Positions 14,939 through 22,924 of a stretch of 64,000 nt of DNA are shown in pieces (within the stretch, counting starts at the first letter, position 1; each line of letters begins with the position of its first letter). The DNA comes from Streptomyces ortus (GTDB lineage: Bacteria; Actinomycetota; Actinomycetes; Streptomycetales; Streptomycetaceae), in the NCBI RefSeq assembly GCF_026341275.1, contig NZ_JAIFZO010000002.1:3626118-3690117 (forward strand), in the 5' to 3' direction. The notes beneath the pieces were generated by a model, which worked only from the letters and a program-made list of their open reading frames with translations, searched no databases and was not told where the DNA came from. The position numbers and the translations under genes are program-made.

Positions 14939-17011
14939 GTGGAGCGGCAACGGCCGACCTCTTTACGGGACCGGGCACGCTACCGGTTCGACACCACGCT
15001 GGCCCGCAGCACGGGGATGCTGGTGAGCTGGCTGGTGCTGTCCTGTCTGGCGGTGGTGGTGCCCGTCAGCGCGCTGGTGGTGTGGACCGATCCGGGCTCG
15101 CCGCGGTCGCTGTCGGGCCGCCTGTCGGAGGTGTGGCGGACCAGCGCGGAGACGCTGCGGCTCGGCGCGCCGACCGGTGCGCCGGTGCGGATGGCGCTGT
15201 CGGTGCTGCTGGGGGTCGTCGCGCTGCTGTGCGTGTCGACTCTGGTGGGCGTGATCACCACCGGATTGGGTGAACGGCTGGCCGAGTTGCGGCGGGGCCG
15301 CTCGATGGTGCTTGAGCAGGAGCACGCGGTTGTCCTGGGCTGGTCGGACCAGGTGTTCACGGTGGTGGGTGAACTGGCCGCGGCCCGGGCCGGCGCCCGG
15401 TGTGTGATCGCCGTTCTGGCCGACCGGGACGTCGCCGAGATGCAGGAGGCACTCACCGCGTCCCTGGGGCGCGGCTCCGCTGTCCGGCTGGTCTGCCGGA
15501 GCGGTTCGCTGACCACGGTCGACACCCTGGCCCTTGTCACTCCGCGGGCCGCCAGTTCCGTGCTGGTTCTGCCCTCGGAGGCTCCGGACGCGGACAGTGA
15601 AGTCGTACGCGTGCTGCTGGCCCTGCGGGCGGTGCTCGGTGACGAGGCCGGTCCGCCCGTCGTCGCGGCCGTGCGCGACCGCCGTCAGCTGCCCGCCGCC
15701 CGGCTCGCGGCGGGTGGCCGCGGCACGATCGTGGAGACGGACGCGACGACGGCGAGGCTGCTGGTGCAGTCGGCGCGGCGCACCGGGGTGGGCGAGGTGC
15801 TGCGTGACCTCCTCGATTTCTCCGGCGCGGAATTCCATCTCGTGGAGGTGCCCCGGTTCGTCCGGCAGGGGCCCGCGGGCGCTCGCTTCGGAGAGCTGCT
15901 GCTGTGCTTCGAACGGGCTGTGGTGGTGGGGCTGTTGAGTCCGGACGGGCAGCCGCGGCTCAGCCCAGCTCCGGACACCGTCGTCGGCCCGGGAGACCGG
16001 CTCATCGTGATCGCGCACGACGCCGTCCGGGAGGCGCCGGCCGACTTCGGCGCGTACGTGGACCGGACCTCGTTCGCGGCGCCGCGGCCGGATCCCGTCG
16101 GGCCGGTGCGGGTGCTGCTGCTCGGCTGGAACCGCCGCGCGCCCCTGCTGGTGGAGGCACTGCGCGACAGCGTCGCTGCGGGGTCCGTACTGGATGTCGT
16201 CGTCGACGAGACACCGGCGGCCCCCGTCCAGGAGCAGGCTTGTTCGCCGGGGGACTCGGCACGGCTGACCGTCTCGTGCCGGAGGGGCGAACTGCTGCAC
16301 CCGGAGAGCCTGCCGGACCTGGATCTCTTCGGATACGACACGGTGATCGTGCTCGGGGCGGACGCCGTGGACGGGCCGGGGCATCCCGACGACGGAGTTC
16401 TGGTCACTCTGCTGATACTGCGGGAGCTGGAGCTTCGCGCGGGCCGGATCCTGCCGGTGGTCGCGGAGCTCGGCGACCACCGCAACCGAGCCCTCGCGCC
16501 GCTGGGCCCGGCATCCGATGTCGTCATCCGGGGTGAACTGACCAGCCTGCTGATGGCTCAGATCGCGCACAACCCGGGGCTGGCCGCCGTGTTCGGGGAA
16601 CTGTTCGCGGCCCACGGCGCCTCGGTCCATCTGCGTCCGGCCCATCACTACACGCCGACCGGGTGCGAGGCGTCGTTCGCGACCGTCGTAGCGGCTGCCC
16701 GGGAGCGGAGCGAATGTGCCGTCGGCTACCGCCGTATCGACCCGGAGGCGGGCGCCGGTCACGGTCATGAACTGCGGCTCGGTCCGGCCAAGACCGAACG
16801 ACGCGTGTGGAACGCGCGGGACGAGGTGGTCGTCGTGGCGAACGAGTCCGCCCGGCCCGACCGGCCGCACGGCGCCCTGGACGCGGTACCCGGTATGCGC
16901 CACGACCGGGGGGACGACATCGCGCCGTCGGGCGGATCACCGGGACGGCGGCCGTCGCACGACGGCCCGGAGCAGGACCGGACGCGAAGAGAGAAGGGCG
17001 CGGACGGGTGA
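14939..17011 (+). CDS. CASTOR/POLLUX-type ion channel protein with RCK-like domains
   Basis: 690 aa from GTG at 14939, placed where family-like sequence begins (RDRARYRFDTTLARSTGMLV); an upstream ATG at 14813 would add 42 residues of low-quality sequence. TM1 is GMLVSWLVLSCLAVVVPVSA and TM2 is MALSVLLGVVALLCVSTLVG, followed by ITTGLGERLAELRRGRS, the hallmark of the CASTOR/POLLUX/DMI1 group. Two Rossmann-like RCK domains follow (HAVVLGWSDQVFTVVGELAA; RVLLLGWNRRAPLLVEAL), giving a cytoplasmic gating ring. The ion is unknown; plant homologues conduct cations. Codon 9 is TTA (14963-14965), suggesting bldA-dependent translation. The C-terminal 60 residues are disordered. Confidence 0.85.
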   Translation: MERQRPTSLRDRARYRFDTTLARSTGMLVSWLVLSCLAVVVPVSALVVWTDPGSPRSLSGRLSEVWRTSAETLRLGAPTGAPVRMALSVLLGVVALLCVSTLVGVITTGLGERLAELRRGRSMVLEQEHAVVLGWSDQVFTVVGELAAARAGARCVIAVLADRDVAEMQEALTASLGRGSAVRLVCRSGSLTTVDTLALVTPRAASSVLVLPSEAPDADSEVVRVLLALRAVLGDEAGPPVVAAVRDRRQLPAARLAAGGRGTIVETDATTARLLVQSARRTGVGEVLRDLLDFSGAEFHLVEVPRFVRQGPAGARFGELLLCFERAVVVGLLSPDGQPRLSPAPDTVVGPGDRLIVIAHDAVREAPADFGAYVDRTSFAAPRPDPVGPVRVLLLGWNRRAPLLVEALRDSVAAGSVLDVVVDETPAAPVQEQACSPGDSARLTVSCRRGELLHPESLPDLDLFGYDTVIVLGADAVDGPGHPDDGVLVTLLILRELELRAGRILPVVAELGDHRNRALAPLGPASDVVIRGELTSLLMAQIAHNPGLAAVFGELFAAHGASVHLRPAHHYTPTGCEASFATVVAAARERSECAVGYRRIDPEAGAGHGHELRLGPAKTERRVWNARDEVVVVANESARPDRPHGALDAVPGMRHDRGDDIAPSGGSPGRRPSHDGPEQDRTRREKGADG

Positions 17012-17019
17012 CACGCGGC

Positions 17020-17053
17020 GGTGGCCCCCGGAACGGATGTTCCGGGGGCCACC
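17020..17053. terminator. Bidirectional terminator between channel and cold-shock genes
   Basis: A perfect 15-bp stem (GGTGGCCCCCGGAAC and its complement) has a 4-base loop, GGAT. It sits 9 bases after the channel stop and 28 bases from the end of the convergent cold-shock gene. Confidence 0.88.
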
Positions 17054-17080
17054 GAAGTCCGGCCGTGCGGGTCAGACGGG

Positions 17081-17284
17081 TCAGGCGGGGGTGATGTTCT
17101 CCGCCTGCGGGCCCTTCTGGCCCTGCGTGACGTCGAAGTTCACGACCTGGCCCTCCTGCAGCTCACGGAAGCCGGAGGCGTTGATGTTCGAGTAGTGGGC
17201 GAAGACGTCAGGACCGCCGCCCTCCTGCTCGATGAAGCCGAAACCCTTCTCGGCGTTGAACCACTTCACAGTTCCCTTGGCCAT
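17081..17284 (-). CDS. Cold shock protein, CspA family
   Basis: 67 aa. A single OB-fold with both RNA-binding motifs: KGFGFI (RNP1) and VFAHYS (RNP2), plus the usual start MAKGTVKWFNAEK. A typical streptomycete Csp/ScoF-like protein that binds single-stranded RNA and melts secondary structure. The ATG at 17284 is fixed by the conserved N-terminus. A gap of about 220 bases separates it from the next gene upstream, consistent with the long 5' leader common in csp genes. It ends at a shared strong terminator. Confidence 0.97.
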   Translation of the reverse strand: MAKGTVKWFNAEKGFGFIEQEGGGPDVFAHYSNINASGFRELQEGQVVNFDVTQGQKGPQAENITPA

Positions 17285-17503
17285 GTTCGTGCCCTTCCAG
17301 TCGCTATCGGACCCACACCGCGTGGGCCCGGAGGTGATCGCCCTGGTCCAGCACTGCACAGCAAAATGCCCGCACCGGAGCGCGGGCAGGTACTGCGAAC
17401 CACGACATCTGGGGATGACGCTACACCGCGGAACCGGCTACCACCAGAGAGCAACGGGCATGATCCTGAAGCGGGGCCGGCATGGTGGATCGACTGACCT
17501 GAG

Positions 17504-18169
17504 TCAGGCGCCCGTGGGACGGGACGCGGGCCTGCGCAGCAGCCACTGGACGAACGTCCGCCGGACGGGGCGCACCACCACGCGGCCGTGGGCCTTCTGC
17601 CCGACCAGTTCCACGCGCAGCACGACCGGTGTGTCGGAAAGCGCGGGCGCCTGACGGTACTTGACCTTGCTGTGGACCAGTTGCAGCGCGTCCATGTCGA
17701 CCACGATGCCCGGCCTGGTGACGAGCGTCAGGGTCTTTCCCGTCATGGCCACGTCGATCCGCAGGGTGTCGTGCGTGATCACCGCTTCGGTGAAGTCGAG
17801 TGTCACCTCGCTGAAGGTGACCGCGAGTTCCAGCCTCCGGGGCACCACCCAGGCGCCCACGCGCTGGATCGCGCCGCTGAAGGCCTGTTCGATCCGGACC
17901 ATGTCCTTGGCCTTGGCCTCGACCCCGGCGCCGCCGGCCGTGGCCACCGTGGGCGGCAGGTCGGTGGTGAGCGTGGCCAGTTCGCCCAGCGTCCGCGCGG
18001 ACAGGGCGACTTCGAGGCGTTCGTCCAGCTCGTCCGCGGTCAGCAGGCCGTCCCCCGCCGCAATACGCAGCACGTCCACCACCCGGTCCCGGTCCGCGTG
18101 GGAGGCGCGCAGGTCGGGTGGCGAACCGGGGCCGGAGGGCTTCCCGGTGGGCGAGATCTCTTCCGACAT
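17504..18169 (-). CDS. DUF1707 domain protein with C-terminal LiaF-like region
   Basis: 221 aa. Residues 20-70 form the actinobacterial DUF1707 motif (LRASHADRDRVVDVLRIAAG, GLLTADELDERLEVALSART), a short helical domain of unknown role. The remainder is a beta-solenoid-like region (RLELAVTFSEVTLDFTEAVI, TLRIDVAMTGKTLTLVTRPG) similar to DUF2154/LiaF-type cell-wall-active antibiotic-response domains. No membrane segment is seen, so it is probably cytoplasmic or peripheral. Such proteins are tentatively linked to envelope stress. Confidence 0.85.
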   Translation of the reverse strand: MSEEISPTGKPSGPGSPPDLRASHADRDRVVDVLRIAAGDGLLTADELDERLEVALSARTLGELATLTTDLPPTVATAGGAGVEAKAKDMVRIEQAFSGAIQRVGAWVVPRRLELAVTFSEVTLDFTEAVITHDTLRIDVAMTGKTLTLVTRPGIVVDMDALQLVHSKVKYRQAPALSDTPVVLRVELVGQKAHGRVVVRPVRRTFVQWLLRRPASRPTGA

Positions 18170-18602
18170 GCTTCCGTCCTGGTCCGGTCGAACATCTCCG
18201 CGCGACGCGGTCGGCGACGCGGGAGAAGACTAGCGCTGTATCGCGACAGGCGTTCCGGCCGGGTCTTCGATGGCGAGGCGATGGAGAAGCGGCGGTCGGC
18301 GGCGGAGAGGCGGCGGTCGGCGCCGGTTCACGTCATGCGCCGTCCATCATGCCGAGGTCCGGTCGCGGCAACAACCGCGTCCAATCAAGTTCCTTCGCCA
18401 ACTCACCGCAAGCTACTTGCCCGTTATTCATACGATCGAGTGATCCGTCGGACAGGCATATCGTTTCTGCGCGTCCCTCGCGCCCTACGGTGCGGAAGAG
18501 GCGACCTGGACCCCGTGAGCCCGCAGCAACAGATCAGCTCGACCTCCGTATCGCCGTGGCGCGGTGCGCGGAGGCCCGGACGACGTTCACGGTGAGGTCA
18601 TC
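18170..18602. other. Gene-free region between DUF1707 and STAS genes
   Basis: 433 bases. It holds a short GGCGG(A/T)CGGC-rich direct repeat near 18286-18325. From 18395 to 18475 it is markedly AT-richer than its surroundings (TTGCCCGTTATTCATACGATCG and CAGGCATATCG lie there), which fits a promoter for the STAS gene, but no hexamer pair stands out. No coding frame is convincing. Confidence 0.5.
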
Positions 18603-19019
18603 ATGCCGCTGCCCATCTCCTGCCCTCTGCCCGGTACGGATCCGCCGAGCGCCCATGCTCGCTGCTTTCCGCACGGCGACGTCACGGTGGTCGAACTCCA
18701 CGGAGAGATCGACGTCTTCACCGTCGACAGGATCGCCGTCGACCTCGACGCCGTGACCGGGCAGCCCGTCCCGCACGTGATCGTCGATCTGCGGCCGGTG
18801 TCCTTCATGGACTCCAGCGGGCTGCACCTGCTGAACCGCGCCCACCAACGCGCCCGCGCCCGCAGCGGCCACATCGAGTTGATCAGCGACCAGCCGCGCA
18901 TCCGGCTCCTGCTGCGGCTCACCGCGCTGGACCACATCCCGCTGTCGGCCACCCTCGACGGCCCGCGGGGCGAACGCGCACACGTCGCTGCCGCACCGAT
19001 ACGAGTCCCGGCCGAGTAG
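18603..19019 (+). CDS. STAS domain anti-sigma factor antagonist
   Basis: 138 aa from ATG at 18603, with GGTGAGG upstream. A single STAS domain: DVTVVELHGEIDVFTVDRIA, VIVDLRPVSFMDSSGLHLLN, and a final HIPLSATLDG strand. The Ser in MDSSGL is the expected phosphorylation site through which an anti-sigma kinase would inactivate it. Proteins of this type release alternative sigma factors of the SigB/SigF group in stress and development. No partner kinase or sigma gene is nearby. It converges on the two-component pair that follows. Confidence 0.92.
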   Translation: MPLPISCPLPGTDPPSAHARCFPHGDVTVVELHGEIDVFTVDRIAVDLDAVTGQPVPHVIVDLRPVSFMDSSGLHLLNRAHQRARARSGHIELISDQPRIRLLLRLTALDHIPLSATLDGPRGERAHVAAAPIRVPAE

Positions 19020-19084
19020 AAGGACGGAGGCAAGAGGACGGAGCAGGAGGACGAGAGAACGGCGACAGGGCCCGGGCGCGGGAG

Positions 19085-19750
19085 TCAGGCCAGGCCCGCC
19101 GCGATGGCCCGGCGGACGGCGTCGGGGCGGTCCCGGATGGCGGCCTTGGCGAACAGGTTGTTGATGTGGGTCTTGACCGTGGCCTCGCTGATGAAGAGCT
19201 TCTCGGCGATGGCCCGGTTCGGCAGGCCCCGGCCGATGAGGGTGAGCACCTCGCGCTCGCGCGGGGTCAGGTCCGGCGGAAGCGCCCGGTCCGTGGCGGA
19301 CGGGCGGGCTCGGGCGGTGGCGAGGAGCCGGTCCTGGACCTCGCGGTCGAGTACGGACTGGCCCGCGGCGGCGGCGCGGATCGCCCGCACGATGTCCTGG
19401 CGCCCCGCGTTCTTCGTCAGGTAGCCGCGCGCGCCGGCGCCCAGCGCCGCCAGGATCGAGTCGTCGTCGGCGAAGGTGGTGAGCACCACCACGGCGACCT
19501 CGGGGTGTTCCTCGCTCAGCCGGCGGGTCGTCTCGATGCCGTCCAGCACGGGCATGCGCAGGTCCATCAGGACGACGTCCACCGGTGCGGCGGCCACGGC
19601 GGCGAGCACTTCGGTGCCGTCCGCCGCGGCGGCGACGACGTCGATGTCCTCGGACATGCCGAGCACCGCGGCAAGGGGTTCACGGACGGCCGCCTGATCG
19701 TCGGCGACGATCACCTTCAACTGCTGCGGCTCATCGGTCGGTTCGCTCAT
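19085..19750 (-). CDS. NarL/LuxR-type response regulator
   Basis: 221 aa. A receiver domain at residues 12-130 (KVIVADDQAAVREPLAAVLG, phospho-acceptor Asp in VVLMDLRMPVLDG, Thr in VVVLTTF, Lys in YLTKNA) is joined to a C-terminal LuxR helix-turn-helix (LTPREREVLTLIGRGLPNRA, FISEATVKTHINNLFAK). Its ATG overlaps the kinase stop by four bases, so the two form a coupled two-component system. The target genes are not evident; a typical partner would be an adjacent exporter, which is missing here. Confidence 0.95.
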   Translation of the reverse strand: MSEPTDEPQQLKVIVADDQAAVREPLAAVLGMSEDIDVVAAAADGTEVLAAVAAAPVDVVLMDLRMPVLDGIETTRRLSEEHPEVAVVVLTTFADDDSILAALGAGARGYLTKNAGRQDIVRAIRAAAAGQSVLDREVQDRLLATARARPSATDRALPPDLTPREREVLTLIGRGLPNRAIAEKLFISEATVKTHINNLFAKAAIRDRPDAVRRAIAAGLA

Positions 19751-20940
19751 CCCGGGATCACTGCCTCCACCTGCCAGCCGCCTTGGTCGGGGCCCTCCGT
19801 CACCGGGCCCGCCGTCATGGTGCCACCCAGCAGGGCGACGCGCTCCCGCATCCCGATCAGCCCCATTCCGCTGCCGGCGCCCGCGGTCACCGCGCGGGTC
19901 GCGGGCCCGTTGCGGATGCGCAGTGTCGTCGACGCGGCGTCGAACGTCAGCTCCACCCCCGCGTCGCCGCCCGGAGCGTGCCGGGCGGCGTTGGTCAGCG
20001 CCTCCTGGGCGACGCGCAGCAGGTGCTGGGTGACCTGGACGGGCGGTTCGCGGACGGTTCCGGTGACGGTGAGGCCGTCGCGGTGGCCGGAGGACTCGAC
20101 CATCGCGCTCAGGCTGCCGAGCAGCGGAAGCGCGTCCTCCCGCAGCGCGTGCACGGTCCACTGGGCCTGCTTCAGGCTCTCCTTGACCAAGCTGTGCGCC
20201 TTGCCGTTCGCCTCGCGGACCTTTTCCAGGTCGCCGGTGTCGATCAGGGCGTCCACCAGCTCCAACTGCATGTTGATCCCGGCCAACGAGTGCGCCAGTA
20301 CGTCGTGGACGTCCCGGGCGATGCGACCGCGTTCGGTGAGTACGGCGGTACGGGCCTCGGCGCGGGCGGCCCGCTCGGCGGACGCGGCGGACGAGAGCAC
20401 CGCCTCCATGGCGCGCTGCCTGCTGCGGCTCAGGATCCCCGCCACCACCGGAGCGCCGACGGTGAGGCCGAGGGTCCAGTGCAGCGCCTCGTGGCCGGGG
20501 CCGAGGCGGAAGTACAGGACACCGCCGCAGAGAAGGCTGGTCAGGACGGCGAGCGGGAGGGCCTGCTTCAGCGGAAGTCGGTAGCCGATGTGGCCGACGA
20601 GGAAGTACGCGAACAGATACGTGGAGCCGGTGCGGCCGACCCCGATCAGGGCCGCGGACGCGACGACCCCCGTGGTCAGCCAGACGAGCGCGACGCGCGG
20701 CGGAAACCTGGCCTCGGGAAGGTGCCGCGCCATCAGGGCCGCGGAGCTGACCACGAGCAGGGCGGCCACCAGCAGACCACGGCCGCTGGTGGCCAGCGGC
20801 CGGACGGTCACGATCGCGGCGACCACGACCGCCAGGCTGATGGCCCACTGCAGCCGCGGGTCCTGGCGGGGCACGACCCGGGGGCCGGGCTCCCCGTCGG
20901 GAGCCGGCCCGGGGTGCGGGGCACTCGCCGATGCGGACAC
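19747..20940 (-). CDS. Membrane sensor histidine kinase, HisKA_3 family
   Basis: 397 aa from GTG at 20940; the exact start is uncertain because no strong ribosome-binding site is seen. The N-terminal 170 residues carry about five hydrophobic segments with little exposed sequence (LQWAISLAVVVAAIVTV, LLVAALLVVSSAALMA, STYLFAYFLVGHIGYR). The phospho-acceptor motif is ERGRIARDVHDVLAHSL, followed by a HATPase domain (AQEALTNAARHAPGG, GMGLIGMRERV). A membrane-embedded sensor of this kind usually detects membrane stress or lipophilic drugs. It is cotranscribed with the response regulator. Confidence 0.92.
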   Translation of the reverse strand: MSASASAPHPGPAPDGEPGPRVVPRQDPRLQWAISLAVVVAAIVTVRPLATSGRGLLVAALLVVSSAALMARHLPEARFPPRVALVWLTTGVVASAALIGVGRTGSTYLFAYFLVGHIGYRLPLKQALPLAVLTSLLCGGVLYFRLGPGHEALHWTLGLTVGAPVVAGILSRSRQRAMEAVLSSAASAERAARAEARTAVLTERGRIARDVHDVLAHSLAGINMQLELVDALIDTGDLEKVREANGKAHSLVKESLKQAQWTVHALREDALPLLGSLSAMVESSGHRDGLTVTGTVREPPVQVTQHLLRVAQEALTNAARHAPGGDAGVELTFDAASTTLRIRNGPATRAVTAGAGSGMGLIGMRERVALLGGTMTAGPVTEGPDQGGWQVEAVIPG

Positions 20941-20960
20941 GCCGCGACCATAACCCACGG

Positions 20961-21506
20961 TCAGACCGTGTGGTCGAGGGCCGTGGCCGCGGGGCGCGTA
21001 CCCATGGACGGCTGCGGCTCGCGCGTCGCCCGCCGGCTCCTGACGAAGATCGTCGCCAGCCGGGTGACCAACTCGGTGAGCGCCATCAGCACGAACGCGG
21101 CGACCCAGGCCTGTGAGGTGGTGATGTCGTGGGTGACGCTGAACCGGCCCACGTCGTCGGCGCCGCCGTGGTCGACCCACACCTGGAATGCCATGCGCGC
21201 CCCCATGCCGAGCACCCACAGGATCGCCGATACGGCGCCTGCCTTGATGAAGAGGTGTCCGCCGGCGCCGCGGATCCGGGTGTAGACGCCGCCTGCGACG
21301 CCGAGCGCCGCGCCGACGCCGACCAGCGCTCCGATCAGCACCAGGTCGTTGCCCGCGGTGGGAATGGTGTGCAGGTACTGGGAGGCTACGAAAGCCACGA
21401 TCCCCAGCGGGATCAGATAGGACCTGAGGTCCAGACGGCCTTCCCGCAACTGCCGGAAGACGACGAGTACGAGGGCGACATCGGTGAGCCAGTCGGTGGT
21501 GGTCAT
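20961..21506 (-). CDS. Multi-pass membrane protein, DUF1453/CcdC-like
   Basis: 181 aa from ATG at 21506. Five hydrophobic segments are visible (WLTDVALVLVVFRQL, YLIPLGIVAFVASQYL, DLVLIGALVGVGAALGVAGG, AVSAILWVLGMGARMAF, AWVAAFVLMALTELVTRLA). The VVFRQLREGRLDLRSYLIPL loop resembles DUF1453/CcdC-type proteins. The function is unknown. It ends 20 bases before the kinase start, so it probably heads the kinase/regulator operon and could modulate the sensor. Confidence 0.75.
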   Translation of the reverse strand: MTTTDWLTDVALVLVVFRQLREGRLDLRSYLIPLGIVAFVASQYLHTIPTAGNDLVLIGALVGVGAALGVAGGVYTRIRGAGGHLFIKAGAVSAILWVLGMGARMAFQVWVDHGGADDVGRFSVTHDITTSQAWVAAFVLMALTELVTRLATIFVRSRRATREPQPSMGTRPAATALDHTV

Positions 21507-21607
21507 GTGCCCAAGGCTGTCGTTCGCGGGCCTCTCACGCCTGGACCCATGGGTGGAAGTACGGGTGGAGTCCGGCCCACGTCTCCTCCACCGCGGGGGG
21601 GCGCGTG

Positions 21608-22129
21608 TCAGTCGTCCAGCTTCCACGATCCGGTCGGGCGGCCGTCCGTGCAGCGCACACGCAGTTCGGCCCTGCCCGCCGCGCCCTCGAACCTCACCTC
21701 GGCGTGTTCGTCGTCGGGGCCCGGATCGGCGCTCTTCACCCCGTACCCCTGGGCGGGCGCCCAGGACAGCAGCCGTACGGTCGTTCCCTCACAAGTGGCG
21801 ATGGCCGTGCCGCCCGGGGCGGAGAACGTCTTGCGCACCCCGGCGGCGGTGGCGGCGGGTGCGGTCGCGGCGGTAGGCGTGGGCGTCGGCTCCCGGGTGC
21901 CGGACGTCGCGCTCGGCGTCGCGCCGTCCCCTCCCCCGTCGGGCCCGGCCGACGACGAGGCCTTCGCCGCGTCGAGCTGCCGCTCGACCTGCTGGGAACT
22001 GAGTGTGCCGCCGTCGGAGGAGCCGGTGATCCCGTCCCCGATGACCTCGACGGCGGCCAGGCCGGTGAGCGTGGCGGCCACGGCGGCGGCCGTCCAGCCG
22101 GCCAGGGCGAGAAAGGTGCGGGATGGCAT
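21608..22129 (-). CDS. Membrane-anchored extracytoplasmic protein of unknown function
   Basis: 173 aa from ATG at 22129. One N-terminal hydrophobic segment (LALAGWTAAAVAATLTGLAA) acts as a signal anchor. A Ser/Thr/Pro/Gly-rich low-complexity linker (residues 35-100) leads to a small beta-rich domain with two Cys (ATCEGTTVRLLSWAPAQGYG and ELRVRCTDGRPTGSWKL) that may form a disulphide. No named family. It is divergent from the OmpR-type regulator gene, with a 102-bp gap holding a direct-repeat site, so it may belong to that regulon. Confidence 0.7.
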   Translation of the reverse strand: MPSRTFLALAGWTAAAVAATLTGLAAVEVIGDGITGSSDGGTLSSQQVERQLDAAKASSSAGPDGGGDGATPSATSGTREPTPTPTAATAPAATAAGVRKTFSAPGGTAIATCEGTTVRLLSWAPAQGYGVKSADPGPDDEHAEVRFEGAAGRAELRVRCTDGRPTGSWKLDD

Positions 22130-22174
22130 GCGTACGACTATGCCCCGGCCGTGGATAAGGAGAGCACCGGGGAA

Positions 22175-22191
22175 ACCTAAGGGATGGTTAA
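22175..22191. promoter_or_regulatory. Candidate OmpR-family direct repeat upstream of the regulator gene
   Basis: On the minus strand TTAACC and TTAGGT are spaced five bases apart, giving an 11-bp period. The same TTAnnn-N5-TTAGnn arrangement appears before the PepSY gene at 24242-24260. It lies between the divergent membrane-anchored protein and the response regulator. Confidence 0.4.
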
Positions 22192-22231
22192 CAGCCCGGG
22201 CCCGCCCGATCGCTCGGATAGCGTGCCTGCT

Positions 22232-22924
22232 GTGGTTCACCTCCTGATAGTCGAAGACGACCCGACGATACGGACGCCGCTGCTCCGCGCCCTGCGCGAG
22301 CGCGGTCACGCCGTCGCCGCCGCGCACACCGCGATGGGCGGGCTGCAGACCGCGCTGGACGAGCGCCCCGATCTCGTGGTCCTCGACCTCGGCCTGCCCG
22401 ATCTCGACGGCATCGAACTGCTGCGCATGCTGCGGGCGGTCAGTCCCGTCCCGGTGATCATCGCGACGGCGCGGGACGACGAGGCGGAGATCGTCCGGGG
22501 GCTCGACGCCGGCGCCGACGACTATGTGGTGAAGCCGTTCACCGCCGCCCAACTGGAGGCACGGATCAGGGCGGTGCTGCGGCGCGGCACCAACTCCCGG
22601 GAACCCGCCGCCGCCACCGTCGTCGGTGAACTGCGCATCGATCCGGGCACCCGCGAGGCGAGCCTGGCCGGCGCCGTACTCGACCTCACGCCCCGCGAGT
22701 TCGACCTGCTCCACCATCTCGCCAGCCGGGCGGGCCAGGTCGTCACCAAGCGGGAACTGCTCACCGAGGTGTGGCGGGTGCCGTACGGAAGCGCCGACAA
22801 GACCGTGGACGTCCACCTGTCCTGGCTGCGCCGCAAACTCGGCGAGAGCGCGCAGGAACCCCGCTATCTGCACACCGTACGAGGTGTCGGTGTCAGACTG
22901 AGCGCGCCCGCGGACCGTGCGTGA
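22232..22924 (+). CDS. OmpR/PhoB-type response regulator
   Basis: 230 aa from GTG at 22232, placed just before the first receiver strand VHLLIVEDD; in-frame starts at 22184 (ATG) and 22223 (GTG) are alternatives. Phospho-acceptor Asp in LVVLDLGLPDLDG, Lys in DYVVKPF. The C-terminal winged helix reads LDLTPREFDLLHHLAS, KRELLTEVW and TVDVHLSWLRRKLG. The gene overlaps the sensor kinase by four bases (GTGA). With the kinase and downstream PepSY gene it forms a three-gene unit. Confidence 0.94.
   Translation: MVHLLIVEDDPTIRTPLLRALRERGHAVAAAHTAMGGLQTALDERPDLVVLDLGLPDLDGIELLRMLRAVSPVPVIIATARDDEAEIVRGLDAGADDYVVKPFTAAQLEARIRAVLRRGTNSREPAAATVVGELRIDPGTREASLAGAVLDLTPREFDLLHHLASRAGQVVTKRELLTEVWRVPYGSADKTVDVHLSWLRRKLGESAQEPRYLHTVRGVGVRLSAPADRA

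Noticed and set aside
18286..18325. A CRISPR-like or regulatory repeat in the GGCGG-rich run
   Set aside because: The units are short, irregular and without unique spacers; it looks like simple sequence.
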